Assembly (NCBI GenBank): GCA_029289235.1
Contig: JARFTZ010000042.1
Coordinates: 1-34,369 of the forward strand
Direction: 5' to 3'
Length of the DNA stretch: 34,369 nt
Source: Gammaproteobacteria bacterium
Lineage (GTDB): Bacteria; Pseudomonadota; Gammaproteobacteria; Burkholderiales; Rhodocyclaceae
Both the position numbers and the translations under genes were made by a program. Positions 1 through 8,473 of the stretch are shown here, piece by piece (position 1 is the stretch's first letter; every line of letters starts with the position of its first letter). The notes under the pieces are model-generated. The model saw only the letters and a list, made by a program, of their open reading frames with translations, ran no database searches and was not told the origin of the DNA.

Positions 1-1
1 G

Positions 2-385
2 CGCAAGGGCAAGGACGTCACCCTCGCCACCTACGGCGACATGGTCTTCCAGTCGTTGATCGCCGCCGACGAACTCGCCAAGCAAGGCATCGACGCCGAA
101 GTCATCGACTTCTACTCGCTCAAACCCTGGGACCAGGCCACGCTCGGCGAATCGCTGAAGAAGACCGGCGCGCTGGTCGTCGCCGAAAACCACCAGAAGC
201 GCAACGGCTTTGGCTACGAAGCCGCGGTGTGGGCCTTGCAGAACGCCCCGGTGCCGACCGAGCTGATCGGTCTGGAAGACACCTTCGCCGAGAGCGGTGC
301 GTATCTCAAGACGCTCGATAAGTTCGGGCTCTCGGGAGCGAAAATCGCCGACAAGGCGGCAAGGCTCGTCAGCAAGAAACGGTAA
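2..385 (+). CDS. Transketolase, C-terminal subunit (5' end outside window)
   Basis: This is the last 127 codons of a transketolase C-terminal region, open at the left edge of the window. The visible part matches the C-terminal domain of transketolase and deoxyxylulose-phosphate synthase enzymes, with the VTLATYGDM strand at its start and an AENH motif followed by GFGYEA near residues 55-65. The tail ends in IADKAARLVSKKR, which suits the split transketolases whose N- and C-terminal halves are separate proteins. Transketolase moves two-carbon units between sugar phosphates in the pentose phosphate pathway. A strong terminator follows 50 bases after the stop, so this is the last gene of its transcript. 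A conventional full-length transketolase cannot be excluded because the upstream part is missing. Confidence 0.85.
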   Translation, partial: RKGKDVTLATYGDMVFQSLIAADELAKQGIDAEVIDFYSLKPWDQATLGESLKKTGALVVAENHQKRNGFGYEAAVWALQNAPVPTELIGLEDTFAESGAYLKTLDKFGLSGAKIADKAARLVSKKR

Positions 386-433
386 GCAAGCAGCAACGGT
401 CCGGCGCGTTAACCCCGCGCGTCGGCATTCTCC

Positions 434-476
434 ACCTTCCGTCAGAGCGCCTCATGCTCGACGGAAGGTTTTTTTT
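434..476 (+). terminator. Rho-independent terminator after the transketolase gene
   Basis: A perfect 10-bp stem (ACCTTCCGTC at 434-443 with GACGGAAGGT at 460-469) is extended inside by GAGC/GCTC and followed by a run of eight T at 469-476. It reads on the + strand and separates the transketolase gene from the convergent LysE-type gene. Confidence 0.9.
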
Positions 477-494
477 CGGTTGATGCTGTCCGGC

Positions 495-1124
495 TCAGCC
501 CTGTCTGGCGAGCGCCAGACGCACACCCAGAATGACGAAAACGCCACCGACGCTGCGGCGAAGCCAAGTCACCGCGCGCGCGCCGATGTTCAACGTGCCG
601 AGGCGCGAAGAAAACCAGGCGAGGAAAAGACACCACAGGGTGCCGTTGAACGTGAAGATGCCGCCGAGGAACAGGAAGGCGAGCACCTTGCCGGGCGCCG
701 AAGGCGTGATGAACTGCGGTACGAACGCGAGGAAAAACAGTGCGACCTTCGGGTTGAGGACGTTGGTGAGGAACCCTTGGGTGAAAGTCGTTCGGAGCGA
801 TGTTTCGGGTATGGCGGCCTTGGTTCCGGGGGGCGAAGGTTTCGACAAAAGGAGCGACAGCCCGACATAGACGAGGTACGCCGCGCCGATGAGCTTGACG
901 ACGGTGAAGGCGAACGAAGACGCGGCGAGAATCGCCGACAGGCCCAGCGCCGCCGCGAGGACGTGAACGAGACAGCCCGTGCTGATACCGAGTGCCGCCG
1001 CGATTCCGGCCCGGATGCCGTGCGAGACACTGCGCGTGGCGATGAAAAGCGAGTCGGCGCCCGGCGTGATGTTGAGCAGCACGCCGGAGAGGATGAATAG
1101 CGGGAGGTCGTGTGTACCGAACAT
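495..1124 (-). CDS. LysE/RhtB-family amino-acid exporter
   Basis: This is a 209-residue membrane protein of the LysE/RhtB family, which exports amino acids or related small metabolites across the inner membrane. The N-terminal PLFILSGVLLNITPGADSLFIATRS is the family signature, and further hydrophobic segments fit the expected five or six membrane spans. The open frame extends upstream to 1370, but that part has no family similarity. The ATG at 1124 gives the usual family length and N-terminus. No strong ribosome binding site is visible. The gene stands alone between a + strand terminator and the dehydrogenase gene that ends at 1294. The substrate cannot be told from sequence. Confidence 0.88.
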   Translation of the reverse strand: MFGTHDLPLFILSGVLLNITPGADSLFIATRSVSHGIRAGIAAALGISTGCLVHVLAAALGLSAILAASSFAFTVVKLIGAAYLVYVGLSLLLSKPSPPGTKAAIPETSLRTTFTQGFLTNVLNPKVALFFLAFVPQFITPSAPGKVLAFLFLGGIFTFNGTLWCLFLAWFSSRLGTLNIGARAVTWLRRSVGGVFVILGVRLALARQG

Positions 1125-1293
1125 GGCGCGCCGAAAGCGATTACGCGGAAGCTGCGAAGCGTACAACAATTCCCGCGGGTTCGCGGAATCACATTCAGGG
1201 CGATTGTGCTGAGAAGCTTTGTCTTCTACGGGGATCTGAGGCGCAAAGGGATACGCCGCGCAATGAGCGCGGCGTATCGGTGGCGCCAAAGAA

Positions 1294-2181
1294 TCAGGCG
1301 GGCTTGCGCGTACCGTTGACCGCGTAGTAGCTGCGGATGACCTGGCTGTCGTCGGCCAGTCCCTCGCCACGCCCCGAGGCGGCCAGGAACATCTGGTGGG
1401 CGACGGCGGCGATCGGCAACGCGGTTTTCTTTTCCCTGCCGGTATCGAGGACGATGCCGAGATCCTTGACGAAGATGTCGACGGCGCTGCTCACTTCCGG
1501 ATCGGACTTCAGCATCCGCGGTCCGCGGTCCTTGAGCATCCAGCTCGACGCCGCCGAACCGCTCATGATCTCAAGGAGGATGTCCAGATTGACGCCAACT
1601 TTCGCGGCCAGCGCGAAGGCTTCGGCGACAACGGCGATATGGACGCCGCACAGCAGCTGGTTGACGGCCTTGAAGGTGGCGCCCTGGCCGGCCTTGTCAC
1701 CGACGTGGAAGATGCGCTGGCCCATGCCGTCGAAAACCGGCTTGATCTCGTCGAAGACCGGCGTGGCGGTCGCAGCCATGATCGTCAGCGATCCTGCTGT
1801 CGCGCCGGCGGTGCCCCCGGAAACCGGCGCATCGACGAAGCGCTTGCCCGCAGCCTCGACCCGCTCAGCGATCTTTTCCACCGATCCCGGCGGACAGGTG
1901 GCCATCAGGCAGACGATGGCATTGGCGGGGAGCGCATCGAGCGCGCCGGCGCCGAACAGCACGGCTTCAGCCTGCGCCGCGTTGACCACCATCAGCAGCA
2001 GGGCGTCGGCGCCGGTCGCTGCTTCGGCTGCCGTTGCCGCAGCGGTGCCGCCGGCCGCGCAGAAGGATTCCAGCGCCTTCGGGTTGGTGTCGCAGCCCTG
2101 GACGTTGAAACCTTTGCTGACGAGATTCTTCGCCATCGGCAATCCCATCGATCCGAGTCCGGCAAAGGCGATTTTCTTCAT
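1294..2181 (-). CDS. LtnD-type 2-hydroxyacid dehydrogenase (3-hydroxyisobutyrate dehydrogenase superfamily)
   Basis: This is a 295-residue NAD(P)-dependent beta-hydroxyacid dehydrogenase. The N-terminal Rossmann motif is GLGSMG (residues 8-13), the substrate-binding motif is DAPVSGG (near 117-123), and the catalytic lysine lies in KAVNQLL (near 168). The VVNAAQ, GVHIA and SAVDIFVKDLG segments resemble L-threonate dehydrogenase (LtnD) more than tartronate-semialdehyde reductase. LtnD oxidises L-threonate to 2-oxo-tetronate. The gene follows dctM on the same strand after a strong intergenic hairpin and is probably the last gene of the TRAP operon. It would then act on the imported acid. LtnD-type specificity is inferred; the superfamily call is firm. 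Confidence 0.82.
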   Translation of the reverse strand: MKKIAFAGLGSMGLPMAKNLVSKGFNVQGCDTNPKALESFCAAGGTAAATAAEAATGADALLLMVVNAAQAEAVLFGAGALDALPANAIVCLMATCPPGSVEKIAERVEAAGKRFVDAPVSGGTAGATAGSLTIMAATATPVFDEIKPVFDGMGQRIFHVGDKAGQGATFKAVNQLLCGVHIAVVAEAFALAAKVGVNLDILLEIMSGSAASSWMLKDRGPRMLKSDPEVSSAVDIFVKDLGIVLDTGREKKTALPIAAVAHQMFLAASGRGEGLADDSQVIRSYYAVNGTRKPA

Positions 2182-2231
2182 GATTTCTAGCTCCGTTGTT
2201 ATTCCAAAGTCATTTTCTGGGCGCGATCTTC

Positions 2232-2276
2232 CCCCGCCCGGCGAAACACCACGGTGTTTCGCCGGGTCAGGCGGGG
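2232..2276 (-). promoter_or_regulatory. Strong intergenic hairpin between dctM and the dehydrogenase gene
   Basis: A perfect 14-bp inverted repeat (2237-2250 with 2253-2266) is surrounded by a further CCCCGCC/GGCGGGG pair. No T-run follows on the minus strand. It is therefore more likely an mRNA-stabilising or attenuating structure that gives the transporter and dehydrogenase different expression levels than a full terminator. Confidence 0.6.
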
Positions 2277-2289
2277 AGCGCGATCCCCG

Positions 2290-3549
2290 TCAGTACAGGG
2301 TGAATTTCGGGAAGTAGGAGATGGCTACCAGTACCGACAGGGCGACGGCGTAGTAGGGCCACAGTTCGCGGACGATCGCGCCGACCGGCTCGCGGGAAAT
2401 CGCCGCCGAGACGAACAGCGTGGTGCCGACCGGGGGCGAGAACAGCCCGATGCTCAGGTTGACCGCCATCATGATGCCAAGCTGGATCGGATCGAGACCG
2501 ATCGCCTTGCCGATGGCGATGAAGGTCGGGCCGAGCAGCAGGATTGCCGCGGGCAGGTCGAGGAACATGCCGACCACCAGCATGATCAGATTCATCATCA
2601 GGATGATCAGGGCCGGTGTCTTGAGGACATCGAGCGCCCAGTTCGCCACCGCGTTCGGTACCGCTTCCACGGTAAGAACGTAGCCGACCAGGTTCGATGC
2701 GGCGATGACCAGCATGACGACTCCGGTGGTGATCGCCGTATGCACCAGCGCGTCGTAGATGCGCTTCATCGACAGGTCACGGTAGATCAGCGAGCTGACG
2801 ATGATGCCGTAGGCCACGGCAATGACGCTCACCTCGGTCGGCGTGGCGATGCCGGCACGCAGCAGGATGACAATGAAGGCGGGCATCGCCAGTGCCGGCA
2901 GGGCCGAGACGGTAGCCTTCATGATGTCGCGGAAGGTGATGTTCTGGGCGAGCAGCGGGAATTTGCGCAGGCGTCCGCTGAAGTAGCAGATCAGCATGAA
3001 GCCCGTGCAGAGCAACAGCCCGGGCACGATTCCGGCGAGGAACAGCGAAGCGATCGACTCGTTCGAAACCGCCGCGTAGAGAATCAGCGGAATCGACGGC
3101 GGGATCAGTCCGGCGATGACCGAAGCCGCGGCGGTGGTCGCCGCACCGAAGGCCGGAGGGTAGCCTTCGCGCTTCTGCCACGGGATGAGCATCGAGCCCA
3201 GCGCCGAGGCCTCGGCCACCGCCGACCCTGAAACGCCGCCGAAGATCGTCGACCCGACCACAGTGACCTGAGCGAGACCGCCGGGGAAGCGGCCGACCAG
3301 CGAGGTCGCGAAATTGATCAGCTTCGAGCCGAGGATGCCGCCCATCATCAGGTTCCCCGAGAGCACGAAGAACGGAATGGCGAGCAGCGGAAAACTCTGC
3401 GTCGGCTGGAATATCTTCACGATTGCCGCTTCGGCGGGCATGTCACCTATGGTGATTGCGGCGACGCCCGAGCTGATGGTCAGCGCATACCCGACGGGCA
3501 GTGCCAGAACCAGCAGAACGCCAAAAATTGCCATCATCAGTAAGGTCAT
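2290..3549 (-). CDS. dctM: TRAP transporter large permease (DctM)
   Basis: This is a 419-residue, very hydrophobic protein of the DctM/SiaM family, the transport channel of tripartite ATP-independent periplasmic transporters. It takes up organic acids using an ion gradient. Family features are the GGVSGSAVAEASALGS segment near residue 100, AGLIPPSIPLILYA near 140, and LFSPPVGTTLF near the C-terminus. The frame is open upstream to 3894, but the ATG at 3549 gives the normal N-terminus and overlaps the dctQ stop as ATGA, so the two are translationally coupled. Operon order on the minus strand is dctP, dctQ, dctM, dehydrogenase. Confidence 0.93.
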   Translation of the reverse strand: MTLLMMAIFGVLLVLALPVGYALTISSGVAAITIGDMPAEAAIVKIFQPTQSFPLLAIPFFVLSGNLMMGGILGSKLINFATSLVGRFPGGLAQVTVVGSTIFGGVSGSAVAEASALGSMLIPWQKREGYPPAFGAATTAAASVIAGLIPPSIPLILYAAVSNESIASLFLAGIVPGLLLCTGFMLICYFSGRLRKFPLLAQNITFRDIMKATVSALPALAMPAFIVILLRAGIATPTEVSVIAVAYGIIVSSLIYRDLSMKRIYDALVHTAITTGVVMLVIAASNLVGYVLTVEAVPNAVANWALDVLKTPALIILMMNLIMLVVGMFLDLPAAILLLGPTFIAIGKAIGLDPIQLGIMMAVNLSIGLFSPPVGTTLFVSAAISREPVGAIVRELWPYYAVALSVLVAISYFPKFTLY

Positions 3550-4076
3550 ACGTCTTCTTCCGAATGGTGTTTGCGAACGCTGTGGGGATCTTTCGCCAGC
3601 AGCAGTTGCCAGAGGGTCGATATTGCCGTGATGCCGACCGCCGTGAACCCGACGACCATCGCCAGATACGCCCAGTAGGCGGATATGCCGGTTACCGGAT
3701 ATTCCTCGCTGCCGACGATCTCGAGCAAGCCTTGCCCGACGTAGGCCAGGTAGAAGAACGTCGTGGCGACAAGCACTTGCAGCAGGACCAGGAGCCAGCG
3801 GGTGGCGGTGTTGCCAAGGAAACCCAGGATCGCCGTCACCGCGATGTGCTGCCCGCGCTGCGCAGCGAGCACCACACCGCTCATGACCAGCCAAGGGAAC
3901 AGCAGGTTGGGCAGCTCGGTCGGCCAGCCCAGGCCCTGGTTGGTCATGTAGCGGACGATGACTTCGGCGATCAGGGATACGAACATGGAAACGAGTGCAG
4001 CCAGCGCGACAGTCACCGAAATCGAGACAATCGCCTTGTCAATCAATGAAGCAATCGATGCGCCCTGTTTTGTCAT
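3546..4076 (-). CDS. dctQ: TRAP transporter small permease (DctQ)
   Basis: This is a small membrane protein of about 176 residues with four predicted membrane spans. It has the DctQ signature region RYMTNQGLGWPTELPNLLFPWLVMSG followed by the AAQRGQHI segment. It pairs with DctM in the inner membrane. Two starts are possible. The ATG at 4124 overlaps the dctP stop (TAATG) but lacks a clear ribosome binding site. The ATG at 4076 is preceded by AGGA at suitable spacing and begins MTKQGASIASLIDKAI, a typical DctQ N-terminus, so I prefer it. The stop overlaps the dctM start. Confidence 0.88.
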   Translation of the reverse strand: MTKQGASIASLIDKAIVSISVTVALAALVSMFVSLIAEVIVRYMTNQGLGWPTELPNLLFPWLVMSGVVLAAQRGQHIAVTAILGFLGNTATRWLLVLLQVLVATTFFYLAYVGQGLLEIVGSEEYPVTGISAYWAYLAMVVGFTAVGITAISTLWQLLLAKDPHSVRKHHSEEDV

Positions 4077-4123
4077 GTCCGTATCCTGAGGGTAGGTGGC
4101 AGTCTGTTGAACTGTCGACCCCA

Positions 4124-5092
4124 TTACTTCGCTGCTTCGGAGACGATCAGCTTGACGAGGTCAGGGAACTGCTTGGACCACTTGTCGTAGACCGGCTTGG
4201 TCTTGGCGACGAACGGTGCCTGGTCGACGTCGTTGAACTGGATGCCCGCGTCGGCCAGTTTCTTGCGCAGATCCTTGTCCGAATCCAGTGACATCTGGCG
4301 ATTGAGTTTGCCGGCTTCGGCAGCGGCTTCCAGGATGGCCTTCTGATCTTCCTTGGAGAGTTTGTCCCAGACCTTCTTGCTGGCGAGGAGCGGCGTCGTC
4401 TCATACTTGTGGCCAGTGAACGAGATGTACTTCTGCACCTCGTGCAGCTTCGACGAGTAGATGTTCATCAGCGGGTTTTCCTGGCCATCCACCACGCCTT
4501 GCTGCAGGGCAATGTACAGTTCGGAGAAGGCCAGCGGCGTCGGGTTGGCGCCGAGCGCGGTGAAGATGTCGATGGTCATCGAATCCGGCGGGGTGCGCAG
4601 CTTCAGTCCGGCCAGGTCTTCCGGCTTGGTGATCGGACGCTTGCTGTTGCTGGTGTGGCGGATGCCGTTGTCCCAGAGGGCCAGCAGGACGAGCCCCTTC
4701 TTCTGGGCCAGTTCATTGAGCTTCTGGCTGATCGGGCCGTCGACGACCTTGTAGGCGTGCGGCAGATCGCGGAAAAGGAAGGGCAGGCCGAGGACGTTGA
4801 ATTCCGGTACGACGCCGGACGTGGTGCCCTGCGAACCCGCGGCGAACGCCATGGAGCCGAGGCGCATGTTGGTCAGCGTCTCGACGTCGTCGCCGTACTG
4901 TGCGCTGCCGCCGACTTCGACCTTGATGCGGCCGTTGGTCTTCTGACCGACGAGTTCGGCGAACTTGAGCGAGCCAACGGCTTTCGGGTTGCCCGGGGCG
5001 GCATTGTGGGACAGCCGCAAAACCTGCTCGGCGGAAGCCGAAGCGGCGGCAAAGGTCAGACCGATGGTAACGGCGATCAAGAGCTTTTTCAT
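4124..5092 (-). CDS. dctP: TRAP transporter periplasmic substrate-binding protein (DctP)
   Basis: This is a 322-residue DctP/SiaP-family periplasmic binding protein with a classical signal peptide (MKKLLIAVTIGLTF, probable cleavage after ASA near residue 21). The family core is visible: GLPFLFRD near residue 104, the LAGLKLRTPPD segment carrying the conserved carboxylate-binding arginine near 166, and the ELYIALQQGVVDGQENP block near 190-206. A strong ribosome binding site (AAGGAGGG) sits 5 bases before the ATG. It is the first gene of the TRAP operon and diverges from the LysR regulator at 5478. The ligand is probably a hydroxy- or sugar acid, judged from the LtnD-type dehydrogenase downstream. 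Confidence 0.93.
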   Translation of the reverse strand: MKKLLIAVTIGLTFAAASASAEQVLRLSHNAAPGNPKAVGSLKFAELVGQKTNGRIKVEVGGSAQYGDDVETLTNMRLGSMAFAAGSQGTTSGVVPEFNVLGLPFLFRDLPHAYKVVDGPISQKLNELAQKKGLVLLALWDNGIRHTSNSKRPITKPEDLAGLKLRTPPDSMTIDIFTALGANPTPLAFSELYIALQQGVVDGQENPLMNIYSSKLHEVQKYISFTGHKYETTPLLASKKVWDKLSKEDQKAILEAAAEAGKLNRQMSLDSDKDLRKKLADAGIQFNDVDQAPFVAKTKPVYDKWSKQFPDLVKLIVSEAAK

Positions 5093-5155
5093 AAATACCC
5101 TCCTTGAGTGTTGAGTTACGGCTCTATCTACTGCGGGGAAAAGTGTTTACCAGTG

Positions 5156-5169
5156 TGTTCTGTGGAACA
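5156..5169. promoter_or_regulatory. Candidate operator in the dctP/LysR divergent region
   Basis: TGTTC-N4-GAACA is a perfect inverted repeat 64 bp before the dctP start, in the 385-bp gap between the divergent TRAP operon and LysR gene. It is a reasonable LysR-type binding site, but no convincing -35/-10 pair was found beside it. The rest of 5093-5477 shows nothing else I can name. Confidence 0.35.
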
Positions 5170-5477
5170 TCGATGCGAAAGGCGTAGCGCGGTGGCGCAA
5201 ACGAGGCTCGCCGAGAGCGGTGCAAAAGTCCGGATTGAGTGGCGATAGCATGTCTGTCCCCCTGTTCCAGTTGCGGTTCTTGTCGGCGCGAAACGCTCTG
5301 CGGGACTCTTCGGCCCGTTAGGCTCTTGCGCAAAACCTTCGTCTGTGTTTTTGTACCGGGCCCCGTGGGGTGCTTTCCTCGGGTCCGTCGCTCGTTCGAG
5401 TCGTTGTTCGATCACAGGACGAGGCCAGTGTAAAAAAAACGCATAACCACTGAATAGCGACATTTATTTGGGTATCC

Positions 5478-6389
5478 ATGAAATTAATTCAGCGTTATCC
5501 CGCGCTGCGCAAAGCATCGCTGAAAAGTCTGCAGGCCTTCGAGTCGGCGTACCTGCATCAGAGCTTCGCGACGGCGGCGCAGGAACTGTCGGTCACCGCC
5601 TCGGCGATCAGCCATTCGATCCTTTCGCTCGAATCAGTGCTTGGCGTGCATCTGTTCGATCGCGGGCGCAAGGGCGCCATTCCCACCGATGCCGGGGTGC
5701 AGCTCTATTCGGCGCTCAAGCGGTCGTTCGCCGAGATCGACATGGAGTTGCAGTCGATCATCGACGCCCCTTCACTGCAGCAACTCGTCACCCTGCAGGC
5801 GTCGCCGAGTTTCGCGCATCTCTGGTTGCTTCCTCGCTTGCCCGAGTTCCTGCGCCAGCATCCGCAGATTGATGTCCGGCTTTGGGCGACCCCGGGTGCT
5901 GCGGATTTTGGCAACAACGGACTGGATATCGCCATCGTTTACGGAAGGTGGCCCAATTCGCCGTTTGTCATGGCCGAGGCGCTGATGCCGGACGAGAGCT
6001 ACGTGCCGCTGTGCAGTCCGGCGCTTGCGGCGGAAAACAGTCTGCGACCGTCGGATGTATCGCAGCTGTGCCTGATTCACAACGAGACGTCGGTTGTTTC
6101 CTGGGGCGACTGGATCACCGCCTATTATCCTGAAGGCGCATTGATCCAGCGTGGGCTCTATCTGGACCGCTCGTTCATGGGGTTCATGTCCGCGCTCAAC
6201 GGGGTCGGTGTATGTCTTGACAGCACCCTGCTGGCGCACGACTACCTGAAGGAGGGGCAACTGGTGATGCCTTTCGGGAATCTCGGGATTCCGGCGACTC
6301 CCCACTACCTCTGCGTGCCGAAGCAAAAGCTGGAACAGGAAAAGATTCAGATCATCCTGAACTGGATCAAGTCCTGGCTACCGAATTGA
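5478..6389 (+). CDS. LysR-family regulator, GcvA-like, divergent from the TRAP operon
   Basis: This 303-residue LysR-type transcriptional regulator is of the GcvA-like branch. The helix-turn-helix covers about residues 13-72 (SLKSLQAFESAYLHQSF, then ELSVTASAISHSI, then LFDRG). The effector domain follows, with the GVCLDSTLLA motif near residue 240. It diverges from dctP-dctQ-dctM, the usual layout for a regulator controlling its neighbour. The expected role is induction of the TRAP/dehydrogenase genes by the transported acid. The ATG at 5478 is the natural start because it places the helix-turn-helix at the usual distance. A short inverted repeat (GAGTCA/TGACTC, 6412-6427) after the stop may be a weak terminator. 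Confidence 0.9.
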   Translation: MKLIQRYPALRKASLKSLQAFESAYLHQSFATAAQELSVTASAISHSILSLESVLGVHLFDRGRKGAIPTDAGVQLYSALKRSFAEIDMELQSIIDAPSLQQLVTLQASPSFAHLWLLPRLPEFLRQHPQIDVRLWATPGAADFGNNGLDIAIVYGRWPNSPFVMAEALMPDESYVPLCSPALAAENSLRPSDVSQLCLIHNETSVVSWGDWITAYYPEGALIQRGLYLDRSFMGFMSALNGVGVCLDSTLLAHDYLKEGQLVMPFGNLGIPATPHYLCVPKQKLEQEKIQIILNWIKSWLPN

Positions 6390-6440
6390 GGGGTGAAGTT
6401 TTTCATCGCCTGAGTCACTATTGACTCTCTGTTGCTCGGA

Positions 6441-6725
6441 TTAGCGACCACCGCCGCCACCGCCACCACTGTTCGAACTTCCTCTTCCTCCCGTTGTGCT
6501 GGCGTTGGTGCCTTTTTGGGATTGGGTTGTGGTCTGCTGTCGAGTTTGCGTCCGCGTACGAGTCTGGATTTGCTGGTCGTTGGTCTGCAGCTGATCTCGG
6601 GTCTGCAGCTGATCTCGGGTCTGCAACTGATCTCGGGTCTGCAACTGATCTGCCGATATGGCCGCCGTGCCGGTCGTCAAAACTACGGCAGTGACAAGGG
6701 CCTTGAGAATATCGTTTCGGTTCAT
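6441..6725 (-). CDS. Small secreted repeat protein (DQLQTR repeats, glycine-rich tail)
   Basis: I do not recognise this 94-residue protein. It has a signal peptide (MNRNDILKALVTAVVLTTGTAAISA), four tandem hexapeptides of the form DQLQTR (the last is DQLQTN), a stretch rich in Q, T and R, and a tail of glycine and serine ending in R. No cysteines or known domain are present. A good ribosome binding site (AGGAG) lies 6 bases before the ATG, inside the last codons of the PEP-CTERM gene, and only two bases separate that gene's stop from this start. The two are almost certainly co-translated. It may be a secreted or envelope-associated partner of the PEP-CTERM protein. Function is unknown. Confidence 0.72.
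   Translation of the reverse strand: MNRNDILKALVTAVVLTTGTAAISADQLQTRDQLQTRDQLQTRDQLQTNDQQIQTRTRTQTRQQTTTQSQKGTNASTTGGRGSSNSGGGGGGGR
6582..6653 (-). repeat. Four tandem 18-bp repeats inside the small secreted protein gene
   Basis: Four consecutive 18-bp units differ only at the wobble base of one glutamine codon and at the end of the last unit. They keep the reading frame and encode the hexapeptide repeat. Near-identical DNA suggests recent expansion, so copy number may vary between strains. Confidence 0.9.
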
Positions 6726-6727
6726 CT

Positions 6728-8473
6728 TTATCTCCTATAACTCCGTTGCCTTATTAGGGCCATGTCCCGGCGTAGACGGAGGTACGTCAAGGCTGCCAGC
6801 CCCAAACCAAGCTGCGCCAAAGTTCCGGGTTCCGGAATCGACATGGCCAGAATTTCCGCCCGCACATCGTCGGAGGTGACGTAGATTCCCGCCCAACCTT
6901 CTTCTGCTGTGGCCATACTGGCGTTGATGGCGAGTTTCCCGTTACGGAAACCATCTCGTTCGATGCCCAGAGAAACGATCGGTAGTCCTGCAGCCATCGG
7001 ATCGAGCATGCCGCCGTCCATTCCCGTTTCAAGAAGCGTCACCAGATCCGAGTCGTCGAAGAACTCGGAAACGTCCAATGCGCTGTAAAGGCCGGATGCG
7101 GCACCTTTCATCGCCTTGAAGATGACATCGTTGCCGTCGATGGCAACAAATGCCGACGAGCGCCAGCGTGCCGCTTCGGCTTCTGCATCACCCTCTTCTC
7201 CCGATGCCTTCCCGGAGAAATTCCAGAACAGGAAATCGTCAAAGACTCCTCCCGTCTGTGCGACCAGGAAAATCTTGTCCAACTGCGTGTCGGCGAGAAA
7301 AATTCCTTGGTTTTTCAGTACATCAAAATTGTAAATGCCGTCATTGGCTATGCCGTTGTCGTCTTGTGCGTAACAGGCCGACAGAAGGGCTGCGCTGCCG
7401 TCGCTTGCGCACTGGACCTGTTTGCTGAACGTTTCAGTCCCCCATCCTCCCCAAAAACCAACGTAACGGCCATCAAAGGACAGCCCTTCGCCGAAGGCCG
7501 TCAGCGTCTGCGTTCCGTTTTTCGGGACTTGTGTATTGACGCTGGCCAAGGCGCTCAGGGTCGGGTTGTCGGTGAGCGAAGCCATGAAAATGCCCCCCGC
7601 CTTCGGCGCGGCCTCATTGTCGAGGCCGGTGAAGACCATTTTTCCTGCCGCAGCGCTTGGCGGCGAAGTCGAATCGAATACGCCAGTTCCAGCGTAATTC
7701 TCCGGGATGGCGTTGCTTGGTATGGCCATGCCACGCCGGGCAACTTCGATGACGGGTGAGCTTCCACCGTTGGCAACGATGTCGCGGAAATAGACACCGG
7801 TCTGGTTGGTGCCATTCGAGTCAGTCCAGTTGCCCTTGAAGGTGATGATATTGCCTGTCGGTGATGGAGCTCCGGGGAATTGATCGAAACGTATTGCAGT
7901 CTGCTGGTTCGGAACCTGAAATTCGGGATAACTACCGGGCAGGACGTTACGTATGCCTGTGGTGAGTGACCCATTGGCTGGCGTTGCGTAGAGGCCGGAG
8001 GTGCCGCTACGGGTTTCGCTTCCGTCAGGCAGCGTGGTTACCAAGGACGGAGTCGATTGTGCGCGGAACGCCACGGTCCCGGATGTCGCGTCAATTCGCG
8101 GGAACGACGGAAATTCATTGAACGTCGACGGCCCGGGGGTGGTGACGTTGTTGGGTGCTGGAAGCTGCCCCTTTCTTGCAGCGAGTGTCTCGATCGTTGC
8201 GCCGTCCACAGACATGTCGCGGGTGAAAATGCCGCTGAGCGGTTCGCCTTTGCTCGTACCACCACTTGGCGTTTTTGCCCTGGCGCGGAATACCACCAAC
8301 CCAGCGTCGTCGATCGATGGCTGGTTATAACTGAAAAATAGTTCCGTAGTAGAACCAGGGGCGAAATCACCGTTGTTCACCACTGTTTCCCAGGCATCCG
8401 CGCTGGCAATGGGAAGTATGGCGAACATCAGCGCCGATAACTGAATCGGGGAATGAATAGCAGGTGCGTCCAT
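6728..8473 (-). CDS. PEP-CTERM sorting domain protein
   Basis: This is a secreted protein of about 581 residues ending in a PEP-CTERM signal: SIPEPGT, then a hydrophobic stretch (LAQLGLGLAALTYLRL), then a basic tail. Exosortase recognises such signals and transfers the protein to the surface or extracellular matrix in exopolysaccharide-producing Gram-negative bacteria. The body holds repeated strand-rich blocks with FR(A)R, GVYFRDI, GIFMASL and GIYNF motifs, suggesting a beta-propeller-like fold. The ATG at 8473 follows a GAGG site and gives a hydrophobic N-terminus ending in SADA. The frame is open to 8602, and a longer start there would add basic residues before the signal. No exosortase gene is in the window. 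Confidence 0.85.
   Translation of the reverse strand: MDAPAIHSPIQLSALMFAILPIASADAWETVVNNGDFAPGSTTELFFSYNQPSIDDAGLVVFRARAKTPSGGTSKGEPLSGIFTRDMSVDGATIETLAARKGQLPAPNNVTTPGPSTFNEFPSFPRIDATSGTVAFRAQSTPSLVTTLPDGSETRSGTSGLYATPANGSLTTGIRNVLPGSYPEFQVPNQQTAIRFDQFPGAPSPTGNIITFKGNWTDSNGTNQTGVYFRDIVANGGSSPVIEVARRGMAIPSNAIPENYAGTGVFDSTSPPSAAAGKMVFTGLDNEAAPKAGGIFMASLTDNPTLSALASVNTQVPKNGTQTLTAFGEGLSFDGRYVGFWGGWGTETFSKQVQCASDGSAALLSACYAQDDNGIANDGIYNFDVLKNQGIFLADTQLDKIFLVAQTGGVFDDFLFWNFSGKASGEEGDAEAEAARWRSSAFVAIDGNDVIFKAMKGAASGLYSALDVSEFFDDSDLVTLLETGMDGGMLDPMAAGLPIVSLGIERDGFRNGKLAINASMATAEEGWAGIYVTSDDVRAEILAMSIPEPGTLAQLGLGLAALTYLRLRRDMALIRQRSYRR

Noticed and set aside
297-1100. Long + strand open frame of 267 codons
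   Set aside because: It lies opposite the LysE gene, is extremely rich in Arg, Glu and Gly, and has no family features. It is a high-GC shadow frame.
2254-3231. Long + strand open frame of 325 codons over dctM
   Set aside because: It is antisense to a well-conserved TRAP permease, and its composition (D, R, Q, H repeats) is typical of an antisense shadow.
3550-3894. N-terminal extension of the DctM frame
   Set aside because: It lies inside dctQ in another frame and shows no DctM similarity. The ATG at 3549 overlapping the dctQ stop gives the normal family N-terminus.
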